From Siderastrea siderea (taxonomy: Eukaryota > Cnidaria > Anthozoa > Scleractinia > Rhizangiidae), in contig OZ034977.1 of assembly GCA_964030785.1 (NCBI GenBank), forward strand, positions 26,377,652-26,441,651: a stretch of 64,000 nucleotides of DNA, in the 5' to 3' direction. Below the pieces are notes generated by a model. That model ran no database searches and was not told the DNA's origin. It saw only the letters and a program-made list of their open reading frames with translations. Shown here piece after piece: positions 30,112-43,000 of the stretch. A program made the translations under genes and the position numbers. Numbering within the stretch: position 1 is the first letter of the stretch; every line of letters starts with the position of its first letter.

Positions 30112-31735
30112 TTACGTTTGGCAGAAAATATAGTTTGCATAATTTTCGTCACATTCTGCCCCAAAGCATCCAAATATTGGCACTGTATAATTCACGGTCT
30201 TTTTACTTCGTTTGCTCAACGCAAACAACCTAGTTTGTCTCAAGCGTTTGTATAAACAAAACAAAGCGTTTGAAAAAAACCCCTGGACAAAAGTACCAAA
30301 CGTTCGTAGGCGCTGTGGAAAAGGAAGATCAAAAGAGCAAAATGTAGGCATAGAAAATCAATACCAGACAACAAAAAAGTAGAGATTCATTTTTACCCAC
30401 CAGAACAGAATAATTGTTACAAGTTGTCCATTTCATTCCAAACAGAGTTATACAAGTCAGTACTGTAACTAGCTGAATTCATCATCAAGATTTTCTACCT
30501 AAAGTGCGTGTAGTCTTAACATTTCTTTAATATTCAATTAAAAAGACAGAGGGATCCAAAAAATTAGAAAGGTATTTTTGCGACAGTTACAAGAACGGAC
30601 CAAGTTTAGCAGACAACCTAATTTGTATAATGCGAGTCACGCAATTCTTCGGAAGCATCCAAAGATCAGGACTCGGTAATTCGCTTATTTGATCAATTTG
30701 AACAGTTCGAAACTTGTATTTGTGTATGCTTTCCTGTATTTATGACATGAAATGGAGAAATCTTAAATTCTACAACCTATTTATTTCACACAATCTGAAT
30801 TTGCTCAACAACCTAATTTGCATAATGCGTCATATTCGACAAAAATCACCAGACGTTCGCAGTCACTGTGGTAAAGGAAGATAAAAAGCGCAAAGTACTT
30901 TTATATTTCTGTGCTCTCTCACATCTCATTAACAGGATTCAATAGGAATTTAGAGCGTCTCGGTCTGGACTTGTGAAATAAATGTCGGAGAAGATAGGGT
31001 ACTTTTGGGGGTTTTCAGAGAGCGCTCAGACGTGAGTTAATATGTTAATTATCACGAGCTTCCAGTTTAAAACAATTGAAATTTAACATGCACTTTACAC
31101 CCTTGAAGGACCTCTTAACTTGAAAATAATAACACTTTTTTCCTGCCTTTTTTGGTTTTTAGGTACTGAGATCGCCAACTTACGCAATTTGCGTGTCTGG
31201 CCTGGCCTGTCTGGCCTTTTGCCGCTCTCACTGTTGTGGGCTCAAAAAAAAACATTTTAACGTATTTCCCAAAACGAAACCCGTTTCAATTACTTGTGAC
31301 CCAAGATGGTTTACAGGGCAAAGTTTGAGGGAAAACTTTTTCCTGACCCGAAATGCAGTGGACCGCTCTTACAGACATTGCCACTTAAATACTATAGGGA
31401 CACTTTTCCAAGATCGTCTCTGCACTCCCTGCCTCAACCGTAATGAAGGAGAATGATCATCATCGGTTAAACGTTGGCATGAAGCAAAGAGAAACTGTAT
31501 GGCCTATGAACTTACATTCTTTAGGTCATGCCTCCATTACATTTTAAGCCTTCTTGACGGAAGATATAACTCTGTGGATGGCCATTGTACTACCATTGGG
31601 GATGAATTGTTGAAAGGTGAAATTGTTCAAATTCAGACCTTCGACGAGCCGGCACCACTGTTTACAGTCCATACAGACCGTACGGATCGAAAAACCATTC
31701 ACCCCACAATCAGGTTATTGAAACGTAATTACAAA

Positions 31736-33665
31736 TTTAGCCAAGCCTAAAAGCGGCCCCGCCAAAGAATAGGCTGGTGTTCGTTTCTCAAAAATAGTCC
31801 TGAGGCTTGTCGGTCCAAAATATATTTCGGGGCTTTTTTTGGCTGGCCCGAAAGTGTTCCGAATTGTCCTCCAATATTTTGGGGAACTGTTAGGTAAAAC
31901 TAAGCTCGAAAAGTCATTCTAGAGGCTGAGCACAGCTTGATTATTTTTTTCCAGCATCAAACTGAACACAAATTTTACTCACGAGCCGTCTTGCTTGATT
32001 TTTGCAAATTTCCAAGGTTTGTCAAATCTCCTTGAATTATTGGCTGTTGGCTGTCGCTTGAATGAACTTGAAACGGCGCTCATTTACAACAACAAAATAA
32101 ACTTATCCTGAAATAAATGTGTTATCTTCATCGCGTTCGGATGTTAACAGATAACATGAACTGCCACTATAAGTCTAGTCAAAAATTTATCCTGGCAATT
32201 CACCTGCATTTTACTGGGATTACCCGAAAGGAAGGATTTGGGGAGCCTCGAAGCACCTGTAATAAAATTATCGAAGAAATGTCACGTAGGTTTTAGGGGC
32301 CGCGAAGAAATCCGGGCATTTTGAGGAATACACATTACTTACCGGATAAAATAGCTTTTAACCCAAAACGTCTTCGCTTATACGGTTACTAAAGTAACTA
32401 TTATAGCTCGTTTTCTCACTAGAGACCATCGAGATTAAAAACAAAGAAACACCAAACATGCTTAACTCTATGGCATACGTTTTCGGATAAGACATGTTTA
32501 AACCGACAACTGCTTCGCTTATAGTTTCTTAAATAACTTTTATATTTCTTTCTCTAACTAGAGACCATCAAGATTGTAAACAAACGAACACCAAACACGC
32601 TTTAAATTATGGCATAAGTTTTCCGGCAGCGAAGTAAGCTTATATAAATTTAGGCGCTTTTGAGGAAGAAAACACAAAACTGTTTTCGGGAGCTTTTCGG
32701 ATAAAATAGCTTTAAGCCGACAACTGCTTCGCTTAAAAGATTATTACTATTGAAAACTTATAGGACAAGAAAATCGACAATTGCACAAAGAGATTGACCC
32801 GACAGTCAAAATGGAAAGCAATAATTCGCCGAAATCTCACTGAAGTGATGCTTGTGCTGTTGCCTTGCGCCTGTACTTTGACCTACCGTTATGAATAAAC
32901 AAACACAAAATTATGGACAGAGAAATCATTTTTAAAAAAGTTTATTCGACAACCCGTAAGTTTATGCTTAAATGCAATTCACGTTACACTTCCAGCATCG
33001 TGGGTCCGTCCACGCGAGTGAAATCGGCTGAGCATGGCAAAATATTCAAGACTACATCTGTCACAAATCTGAGCGCGTTTTCTAATAAGTTTTAAAGTCA
33101 AAAGTAAATGTCACATTTCTAATGACATAAATTAAATTGCCATTTCAAAACGTAATTTCTTTGATCGTAAAACTCAAAATCATGTAGCTTAAACCCTTTA
33201 AAACCTTCACTTACTCGGTTGTTTCAGAGCAAGACAAGGTCTCCGCCGTGAAGAAAACCCGGGATAAAACAAACATGAAATCCTCGAGTGCAGATTTCGT
33301 AACTTGAACTTTTCGCCTTCCACCAAAAAGACAACTGAGTATTCTTTTGAACGTTTTCTTTACATTTTTAGATATTAGATATTTTTTCTTAAGTTTAGAA
33401 CTTCAGTACTGCGAACAATCGTTTTGGAAACAATTAATTAAAGCTTTTCAAAACCCCATTTTTTCAAAAGCGACGGTGGTCATGCGATTTCCCACCAAGA
33501 AAATGCCGGTTGCCCTAAAGCACCGCGCGATTTCCCGCCAATAAAAGGGTTGTCTTGGGACTCCCCTCCCCCTCCGCTAGAATCTGTACGGGCGTACGCT
33601 GACGTCAAAACCAAAATTTCTCAGATCGATAGGTTACCAAATTTACTTAGCAATGGTGCTCCACT
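31736..33665 (+). repeat. 1.9-kb dispersed repeat, copy 1
   Basis: Starts TTTAGCCAAGCCTAAAAGCG and ends near GATCGATAGGTTACCAAATT. It is collinear with 44099-46000 in the same orientation, with indels. It contains an internal tandem of about 130 bp (TTCGCTTATAGTTTCTTAAA and AGAGACCATCAAGATTG units at about 32380-32640) and no long open frame. The 31400-31735 sequence before it is unassigned. Confidence 0.75.
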
Positions 33666-34685
33666 AAAAACAATAAAGTGCGCTTCATAAGATGCAATTT
33701 TCTGACTGTCATCGGACCGACTCCTGTGTTAACAGACCGTACAGACCATATCGATCGCCCAGCCGAAATATTGCAATGCAGAACAGTGTCTTGTTTGATC
33801 AGCTTTTCTGCAGTCCAACATGCATTTCAAAACGGTTTTTGTGCTAGCTCACCAAGTATAAGGTGACTTCTTACCATATCTATTTTAGTGTAAAACTACG
33901 TTTTGTATACGTAAGGTTTTACGTTTTACAGTTTATATTTTATTTAAGGTATAGCCCAGGACATATTCTCCACCGGAAGACAATCTGCGAAAAATGGATT
34001 AGCAGCCCTTTCAAGCAAAAAGATGCTGTCTATACATTCCTCTTCCACCCCACAATTGGCAAACCTTCGTTTCCCGAAGAACTCAAGTGCACTTCTGAAG
34101 TGTTTTTTTAGGAATAAATTGTTTGTCTGTAATCCTAAAAGAAAAGACGTTAAGATAAACCGCATGAAATGTCTTCAGGCTACTGGAAACTAAATACATT
34201 CCAACCTCAATGCCCAATGAAAACAGTTTGTATTTATTGTTTATATATAGTTCTTTGGACAATAACAAAATATCAGCAATATCTAACAGGACGTTTGCCA
34301 AGAATCATCGCCTTTCTTACGTGTAAGTATCACTGTTTCTTCTCTCGTTGATCCGTGTGTTTGGAAATCATATAAATTACCCGAATAAGTGTAAAACTAA
34401 GTATTAAGTAATTACATTTTATCGACATTCTCTCCTTGAAGAAAAACTAAAGAAGACTTTGGAAGAAAACTAAAGACTACAAAACATGAACAATCGAGTT
34501 GATGCATTCTGAACTCTCTGATTATTAAAAGCGAATCTAAAATTATTCCTAACGAATGAAAAACAGGTTCCTGGTAAGCCACAAAAATTGAGTGTTAAAC
34601 GTTTTTGCTGAAACGCCACAACAGTATCAAAATTAACGATTCATAAGTCAATAGAACACGCTAGTCTTTGAAAGGTCCATAATTT
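33666..34685. other. Unassigned intronic sequence
   Basis: It includes a single ACAGACCGTACAGACC word related to the 21.84-kb satellite at about 33728. No coding domain was recognised. Confidence 0.35.
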
Positions 34686-34689
34686 GTCG

Positions 34690-37444
34690 CTACTTGGACA
34701 CGTAGTCTTTGAAAAGGATAGATGGTTTATTGTCACGTCTCGGTCTATTTGCATATTTTTGACTGTCCACGACTGAACATGCGAGCAGCCTTGTCTTGAG
34801 CACTGCGCGGTTGACTTTCCTTAAAACTAGAGTCCATAGGTGGGCTGTGCGTTTGTGGTACTTGTGGTGGAGGTGTCGCTGCTGTCGCATGAGGTATTAG
34901 ATGTAACAGTGGGAGATTTATCACTAAACGTCAGTGCAATTTTAGTGGCCCTCATGTGCACGCGATTTCTACGGTAAGAGCCCTCATCCGGTCCTTCCAC
35001 CTGGTAAGTATTGGGACCCAAAATCTCAGTTGCAATTCTGTCCTTCGACATCCTGAAAGACTACTGATTGGCCTATGTCCAGTTCTGAGAGGTTTTGCGA
35101 TTTCTGGTCATGAGATCGCTTTAAACTCCGTTTACGTGCTTCATATGCCTTTCGTTTTACGGTATTGTCCTTTGGACTACCGCTTATGCTATGTATGAAG
35201 CTACTTAATCTACGGTTGAACATCATTTCTGCTTGACTGCGACCCGTATCTTAATAAGGAGTGTTTCTTTGTTCTATCATTACTTCATGAGACTCCGCTG
35301 ACGCATTGGCGATGAGGTAATGTCCGCAATACCCCAGTTCATAACAAATGAATTAAATTCCTGACTGGCAAACTGAGAGCCTCTGTCTGACACAATCATT
35401 CTTAGTATGCCATGTCAGTCGAAATGCTTCTTATGAAGTGTTTTGACACGAGTGCTTGTCTGGGTTACCAGCGGATCAATCCCTATATGAAGTTAGAATA
35501 ATATTCAACGACTATCAGTTACTGCTTGCTTGCAATGTCGTGCAAGTCAAGACCAATTTTTTCCATGGTTCGTCGCCATAATGACGTTACTCCAGTGGTT
35601 CTTGTGTATTTCGTGGCTTCATTTCTTGGCAGGTTTTACACGAATCAGCTAGCAACCTCCTTTATGTCACTGGCTATGCTGGGCCAATACACTGTTCCCC
35701 TAGCTCGACGCAACATACTGTCACGGCCTAGGTGTGCACTGTGAATTCTCCTCTTGATGGATGCTCTTAACTCAGAGGGAATCACTACCGCTTCTCTTAT
35801 TACCAGAATTCTGACACTTAGCGAGTTGCCCAGGTCAAAGGTAACGCACATGAGGGAATACTCCGTTTGTCTTCTGGCCATCAATTCAACACTATCGTTA
35901 TCGCGGTCTGTATGCTAGCGTGACGTTGCATCCTTTATCTGATTGAGTCAATTGTCTGGAAGGTCACCAAAAGCGTTGACATTCATAATCCGGAAACGAT
36001 TATCCTGGTTTTCTTCACTAAAGTCCAGGTATGCTCTGGTTAGTGTGTCTACAAGATGTAAGTTGGTGCCCTTGACGAACACAATGTTTACGCCATACCT
36101 GTGGTAGCGCATCATAATGTCTGGAGAAGTTTAGGTGCCATACTCGAGGTTTGCACGATATTGCAGCAACAGGTATGTGATTATTCTGTACAGTTACTGG
36201 TCGCCCCTATGTGTATTGGTCAAATCGCTCAAGGCTATACAATATACGGCTAAGGCCTCCCTCTCTATCCTCGCCCAATTTCGCTCAGACGGTGTTAATG
36301 CTCTTTGACGCATAGTCAATAGGGTGAACTTCTTACAGTAGTACTGCCTCAATTCCATGTTTGCTGCCATCCACTTTCATCACAACTTTTTTCTATACGT
36401 CAAAGTAATCCAAGCAAAGAGATTCTGAAAGACTCCCCTCCAGATTGTTGAAAGCATTCTCGCACTCTTTGGACCATACAAACGGAGTTTCCTTTCTTGT
36501 TAGGTACGAATCGGTTCAAGCGTTTCTGCAAGGTCAGGTAGAAATCTAGACATCTACTGGGCCTTGCTCCAGAGACGTTTCACACCTTCTAAGTCAGTGG
36601 ATGCTGGCATGTTAGGAAAAGTTTGGAATTTAGCCTCATCAACTTTTGCGCTATGTTTTGTGATTCTGTACCCATGGAATATTGTCTCAGTTGAGCCAGT
36701 TTGCTGTTTATCTTCATTTGGCACAATTTTCCTTTCTGCTTACCTTTTCAGTGTTTCGGTAAGTGTTTTCTGGTTGACCCTTGGGGCTTCAGTTTCTGTA
36801 GTACCACATCCAACAATAACTATTTGTCAACAATGTTGAACACGCCATCGAGATCTCTTAGAGCTTCACCAATCTTGCACTGAAATATCTCGCTTGATAC
36901 TTTAAGGCCAAAATGGAACCTCTTCCACATGTAACGACCAAAGAAGATAATCGTCATGGTCGGTTTACTGGAGGCTTTAAGAAGTCGAACGTGCAAATAC
37001 GCTTCTTTTACATCAAGTTTGCTAAAGACCTTCGCATCTTTGAGATTTAAAAGTACCCCATCGAGTACTGGCAGTCTGTAATGTTCACGTTTGAGTCCAG
37101 CATTTAAAGATTGACCACCAATACAAATGCGCAACTTTCATTTGGTTTGGAACGAGCGCACGTTTATCTAAAAGCCGATCTAATTGTTCCTTTACTGCAT
37201 CCTAAAACGCGAGTGGGGATTTCCTGCACGGAAGTACTTTAGATAGGATACTTTTACTCGTTTAAACGATTTGGGCCTTTCCCAAATCACCTAGTTGAGG
37301 GGTTTTAATTTGAGAAATGAAACGTTCCTTGTTTGTGGTTATAAAACCAAGTTCCTGAATCGTCTTAAGGCCAAGCAGGTTGGTAAAACCATTTGGACTA
37401 CAACAAACCTTACAGGGAAAAGATCGTAGGACGAGAGATAACAT
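34690..37444 (-). pseudogene. Degraded Ty3/Gypsy-type pol
   Basis: Minus-strand fragments in pol order. A protease/linker piece (37262-37444, TNLLGLKTIQELGFIT) comes first. The reverse transcriptase follows (36820-37134) with KREHYRLPVLDGVLLNL, FSKLDVKEAYLHVRL and a catalytic box reading FNIVDK where YxDD is expected. Next is an integrase zinc-binding segment (35645-35884) with IHSAHLGRDSMLRRARGTVY, and then an integrase C-terminal tail (34690-35051). Many frameshifts and stops separate them and the catalytic aspartate is lost. No LTRs were found on either side, so this is an old internal fragment. Confidence 0.8.
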
Positions 37445-37639
37445 AGTTTGTACCGTAACAGGGAAGCTTCAAGAATTACTTCTCATAGAGGACAGTCTGA
37501 CGCTCAAGAAATAGAACCTAGTTGTCATTCAGCGTTAGCTTATCATTTAACATCATCTATCTAAAGGCAGTGATGAACTTTTCCAAAACTGATACTGCTT
37601 CCAGGAAATTAACCTGTTGTTATTTGCACGAGAAAGCAG

Positions 37640-38070
37640 CTTGCTAAGGTTTCCATAGCCTGCGTCAAAGTTGGGAATGTCAATATTCATCATTAGCCGC
37701 AGTACGAAATGGTCAGGAGAAATCACAGATTCAACTGCGTATCATCAACGTAGGCATGGAAATTAAGAGGATACGCTTCAACTATTTGGAAGAGTTACTC
37801 GGTAAAGCACGAAAATTAAAGGGTCAAGACAAGACCCTTGAGGCACACCCCACCACTGTAAGACGTAGCTGACAGAAAGCGTTCCATTCACACAGATGAG
37901 TTACGAACTGTTTGACAAGTAGGAAGGAATCCACCACAGAACGGCTCCAGTGATCCCGACTTTGCTATGTAATCTTTCTAGTAAGACACTGTCGCCAATC
38001 GTATCAAAAGCAGGGCTTCCATCAAACAGTATAAGTAATGTGACCTAGGTATTGTTTTGGAGTTTGAGCA
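37640..38070 (-). pseudogene. Non-LTR (CR1/L2-like) reverse transcriptase fragment
   Basis: On the minus strand, motifs appear in the order expected for a LINE reverse transcriptase: a LLILFDGSPAFDTIGDSVLL block, VPQGSCLDPLIFVLY, then HAYVDDTQL, the catalytic YVDD, in a shifted frame. Stops and shifts interrupt it. It directly adjoins the Gypsy remnant on the same strand but is a separate element. Confidence 0.7.
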
Positions 38071-38179
38071 GAGTAGTCTCGTTTCTGTGGAACTTTTGGT
38101 GTGCTGATTAAAGCGATGGTAACAGATTGTTGTACACCACTACCTCTAATTTTATTAAATAACTCGACTATGGTACTGG

Positions 38180-39540
38180 GCAAGTTTCTAGTCACCAGAC
38201 AAGGATTGGGGATTGCGAGGCTGCTTATGACCTAATGTCTGTATTTGTGGTCTTTCTGTCACAAATTATGTAATCTGTACTGTGGTTACACTATCTTTCA
38301 TTTTATGCTCACCCTTCTCTTGCTCTCACGACAAAAATGTGGAACTCTTCATCAAAAAAACCTCTAAAATATTTTAATGGCTTTGGTATGTTCGAATGAT
38401 CACGATTACAGTAGTGTTACTCGATAGGTCAAACATTGAGCGAAATTTAATCGAACAAAATCTAGACGAGGCGGACCTACTAGAAAACAGCTTAGAAAAA
38501 AATTTCTGTAAGCCCTCGAGGGAGAGAGGTACGGAATACCTCGAAGGACCCTAGAATACCTTTCGTTTCTTTTCCGGGTATAATCGTGTGATCTTAACAA
38601 ATACAGGCCGTCAAGTTATATTTTAACATTTACCATAGTGAACTGATGACACTATGCCACTTGAAAAATGTCACGTTTGTTAACTACTTTATCACTCTTG
38701 TATCCACCTTTAATAACCAATAAAAAGGTTGATATATCTTACTCTATATTTAAGATTTCTAATGTCCAATCGTCTGGAGGTGGCTCCACGTCGGGCATTC
38801 TATAACTTAGTAATTCCCACCTATGATGATAATATAATGTAAGTATAAAATATTTTACTAGTAGAAAACTTTTCATATAAGACATGCAGGATACCTGGGA
38901 GAAGAAGCAATGGATTTCTTAAGGATTTCGTGAGGATCTACCCTCATGTTGGGCTTCCCTCTATGGAGCCCACTTTGAATAATATTAACGGACAGGTGCA
39001 TTAAAGAAAGCAGGGATGTGTTAGAAAAGATTAAATTTCTATAGCCTAAGCATTCCATCCAAGGCCTGTTATCATAATTAGTTTCTAAATCGTTTTAATA
39101 TACATTTTCGTTCTAAATTCAGTCCACTTCGTTGGACGGTAACTCGTAATACAGAAGCATATTTGCACAGGAAATGGCTAGGGGAAAAAGCTGATATAAG
39201 CTAGGGTTATTGAAATCCAAATTTTATTTTTTCAATTTCAACAGATCTTGCTAGGATCTGTCTTCCCGCTTAGTCATAAACTGTGCAAAAGTACTTTTGT
39301 ATCAGTAGGCACTGTCCTTAAGAAACACGAGTAACTCGGACTAGACCCGAGATGCGTAGAATGTATGAACACCAACAAAAGGAGGCACCTCCTTGACTCA
39401 AGGTTACCGCCTCCAGAGAGAGTTAACTTTTACATGTGGCAAAACAGTAAAGACAAGGCGGTTCAGTCACGTGGTACTGTGACACAGGTGTTAAGGAATA
39501 ACGCTGGGGGGTCTAAGTTAGTGATTCTGTTACTTCAGTA
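38180..39540. other. No gene recognised
   Basis: AT-rich filler. A small hairpin AAAGGAGG/CCTCCTTGA lies near 39377-39396. No LRR exon or element end was seen. Confidence 0.4.
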
Positions 39541-39550
39541 GGAACTTAAG

Positions 39551-39745
39551 CAAAGGCGTTCTTGAGCCACGGAAGGCAACCGGTAGTCGAGTATTTCCCT
39601 TTTGATGCATGTTGATGTCATCAAGTTCATTATGGCAAGCCACGAAACGCCAAAACAAAAATTTTCCAGGCTCTGATGGGGAGCTAAACCCAGCCAATAA
39701 AAGGAACATCCAACTTCCGGTTGGCCTCCGTGGTTCAAGGACGTC
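39551..39745. mobile_element. Hairpin MITE beside the giant palindrome
   Basis: CTTGAGCCACGGAAGGCAAC and the mirrored GTTGGCCTCCGTGGTTCAAG form inverted ends of about 25 bp around a 140-bp centre. No clear target duplication was resolved. Confidence 0.55.
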
Positions 39746-39769
39746 TTTGCCTAAGTTGCCTACTATTAA

Positions 39770-41376
39770 GGTCTTTCGATACAGTTTTTTTGGGACCATA
39801 CCTAACTTTTTTAATCGGCTCTTAGGCAGTCTTCTCCTCGTCAGATCAACGTGAAATTTGTAATACGTGTTGGTTTTGGATTGAACTTTAGTGTGGTTTA
39901 CATTTTGTGAAAATCGATATTTCCATGACAACGATAAACAAAAATCCTTGAAAACAGTAAAATTCAAATTTTGTGCGATCCAGATTTCACTTTGAAAAGC
40001 AAATACCAACATCTTAAACTATGGTGTATGGCAAACAAAATATACAAGAACAAAAAAATTCTGTATGTTTGTTTTGAAGTAAATCGCAAAAACATTTTCA
40101 ACCTTAGTTTTTGCATAGTAATAGCAAATGCACCGAAAAATAATCAATGCTTTGATGAAATGGCTAGAAAATACTGTTAAAATGTGTCTTTTACCTACTA
40201 TTTTACGCCTAGAAAGTTTTGTTGAAAGTGGTGTTCGCGATCCTTAGAACGAATTGTTATTCTAAGATCATTCGCGTAATAATTTTGTGGTAGTTTTTGA
40301 ACTTGAGCGCTTTTGCGAAAATCTTAAGAACGGCTCAATAGATTTTTTTAAAACATTAAATATGCGTGCTTGAAGATGTGACCAGTTTTAGTATTCAGTC
40401 TTATTAACATTGATTCACTGGAACGCTTTTAGATTTAACGCTAAAGAGGACGTATGAACCGACGGAAAAGCTCGCGTTACATATTCACAGTTGGCAAGTA
40501 AATGCTAATATATTCAAAGTAATGTGCAATGCATTCCTCCGTGATTTTTACTTTTCGTTGTAATCTACAGGGACAAAGAACAAAGAACAAACCGGATAAA
40601 AATCACGAAGCAATGAATTACGCATTACTTTGAATATATAAGCATTTACTTGCCAATGGTGAATTTGTAACGCAAGCTTTTCCGTCGGTTCATACGTTCT
40701 CTTTAACGCTAAATCTAAAAGTGTTCCAGTGAATTAATGTTAATAAGACTCTATACCAAAATGGGTCATATCGTGAAGCACGCGTGTTTAATGTTTTAAA
40801 AAAATCTATCGAGCCGTTCTAAAGATTTTCGTAAAAGCGCTCAAATTCAAAAATTACCACAAAATTATTACGCGAATGATCTTAGAAAAACAATTCGTTC
40901 TCGAGATCGCGAACACCACTTTCAACAAGATTTTCTAGGCGTATAATAGTAGGTAAAAGACACATTTTAACAGAATTTTCTAGCCATTTCATCAAAGCAT
41001 TGATTATTTTTCGGTGCATTTACTATTACTATGCAAAAACTAAGGTTGAAAATGTTTTTGCGATTTACTTCAAAACAAACATACAGAATTTTTTGTTCTT
41101 GTATATTTTGTTTGCCATACACCACAGTTTAAGATGTTGGTATTTCCTTTTGAAAGTGAAATCTGGATCGCACAAAATTTGAATTTTACTGTTTTCGAGG
41201 ATTTTAGTTAATCGTTGTCATGGAAATATCGATTTTCACAAAATGTAAACCACACTAAAGTTCAATCCAAATCTAACAAGTATTGCAAATTTCACGATGA
41301 TCTGACAAGGAGAAGACTGTCTAAGAGCCAATTCAAAAAGTTAGGTATGGTTCCCAAAAAACTGTTTCGAAACACC
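39770..41376. mobile_element. 1.6-kb near-perfect palindromic TTAA element
   Basis: TTAA at 39766-39769 and 41377-41380 brackets two arms of about 790 bp that mirror each other from GGTCTTTCGATACAG / CTGTTTCGAAACACC to a centre near 40573. Arms differ by scattered substitutions and small gaps. No convincing gene; open frames in the arms are reciprocal shadows. Confidence 0.85.
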
Positions 41377-41692
41377 TTAAGTGAGTCCTTACGTTGTTGT
41401 TGTTTCCCTGTTATTATTATTACTATTGTCCAAGAATGTTGTCAGATAATCCAATAAAGACAATCGGATCGGAGGCATTCAGAGTTCCTGGCGAAAAACG
41501 TGGATTGAAAATGTAAGTTCTCAATGTTTATGTCAAGGACATTATTAAAGTGTAGATGACAGATTTTCTTTTATTTGCCTGAACGAATCTAAATGGCATC
41601 CTAATATGAATAACAGAAATTATTTTTCGATTTCAATTTTCCTTCCCCGCGCTTTTGCCGTTTAAAAACATGAAATTTTACTTCCGGTTACG

Positions 41693-41975
41693 ACCGAAGC
41701 GCTCGAGACATAGCAAGAAATGGAACGATTTCTCTTCTCCCGGTGTAAATATTAAAGCAAAACAGAACTCGGGGATGAGAAGGAAGGCTATTCAGAACCA
41801 GAAGGACCTTACACAGACAAGCCGCTTGCCGATTAAAATTGACTAAGAGAACACTATCTAGAGATAGAGGAGGCAGAACGAAGAAAGCACAATTTAGAAA
41901 ACCTACGTGATGGTACCGAAGCGCTCGAGACGTAGGGAGAAATGCCACGATTCCTCTTCTCCTGGTGTAAAGGAG
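41693..41975 (+). repeat. Direct repeat pair inside insertion
   Basis: CGAAGCGCTCGAGAC-AGAAATGG-CTTCTCC-GGTGTAAA occurs at 41696-41751 and 41920-41971. Both lie in the extra segment of the left foldback arm. Confidence 0.6.
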
Positions 41976-42267
41976 ATGAAAAAGGTTCTAATCGTGCTCG
42001 GCTAAATAAACACCTGTTATGCAGGTTATACTTTCATACTCTTACAAGAGTAGATGTAGTAACTGCGCCTTTAACCATCTGCAAAACGCCGTAGATTGTC
42101 TCTGCTGCAAAGAAATTCAGACATCTGTCGAATCTCTCGAAACGCTGTTGTCTCGCGCGAAGCCGCGAACCAGACACAACAACAGCATGTAAAACAATGT
42201 ACCCGGGATTCAGTTTTGTCTGCCTAAAACAGATGGTCGCTACGATCAGATGCAGGAAAATGTTTAA

Positions 42268-43000
42268 CAATTATCCTACGAAATCGCGCGGAATATCACC
42301 TGATACTTAGCCGACGAGGCCATAGGCCGAGTTGGCTAAATCAGGGGATATTCCGCAAGATTGAGCGGGATAATTGTTTTATTATTCAACAAATTCTCAT
42401 CGACTACCGTTTTCATAACGAGAAAAACTGTCGTTCTATGATGAAAACGCTAAAAGCTAGCAACAAGTAATAGAAATCAAAACAGAACTTCAAGAATACG
42501 AAGTTTACTACCTTTCACTTAAAAAAGACTTATTTACAAACTCATGTTTGGAAATGAGAAGACAGACTGTAAAAAAATACTGCTACCTTACCGAGAATAA
42601 GTCCTCTTCCTGTGAATTAAAGTCTTTTCAACTTTACAACTTTCCGTGAGCAAGTGTGCTGCTTCGTTCGCAATACCATTTTCTTGGTTGAGTTCTCACT
42701 ATGAAAATTCCAAGTCAACCTCTGGATATCTTTGTGAGCTGAAGCAAATACTTGTTGACTTTTTGAGGACATTTAATCGAGGAAAGTTTCTTCCAGGGAG
42801 TTAAAATTTCTGGAAAACACTGCTAAAACTGCCTCGCTTTTCAAAATGTCCGCCAAACAAGCAATGAAAGAAATCTCCAGTGCACTTCCAAATATGGTCA
42901 TTTACGTATATCGCAGGATATCTGTCATGTACGGATGACAGATATTGAGGTCTTCCTTACCATATATGGGCATAGTGACAATTTGTTGAATAATAAAATG
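42268..43000. mobile_element. Half-copy of the CAATTATCC foldback
   Basis: It starts after TTAA with CAATTATCCTACGAAATCG and the CGACGAGGCCATAGGCCGAG head, and runs through the same interior as 28216-29312 in inverted orientation. It stops at TTGTTGAATAATAAA, the centre of the other copy's palindrome. The mirrored arm at 43465 lacks it (empty site). Confidence 0.72.

Larger units (their letters stand above)
22875..31384. mobile_element. Giant TTAA-flanked foldback element (8.5 kb with nested insertions)
   Basis: The ends GTGGCAATGTCTGTAAGAGC are perfectly inverted and flanked by TTAA on both sides (22871-22874 and 31385-31388). The left arm (22875 to about 28028) and right arm (about 30112 to 31384) mirror each other: the segment at 22880-23440 matches 30835-31380 reversed, 26640-27050 matches 30430-30830, and 27785-28028 matches 30112-30400. 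The length difference comes from insertions in the left arm (23447-26633 and about 27053-27784). TTAA duplication fits piggyBac or Kolobok-type transposition; no transposase specific to this element was found. Confidence 0.75.

Noticed and set aside
39530..40180. 160-codon frame in the palindrome arm
   Set aside because: Its mirror image appears at 40970-41457. Composition and stops fit noncoding foldback arms.
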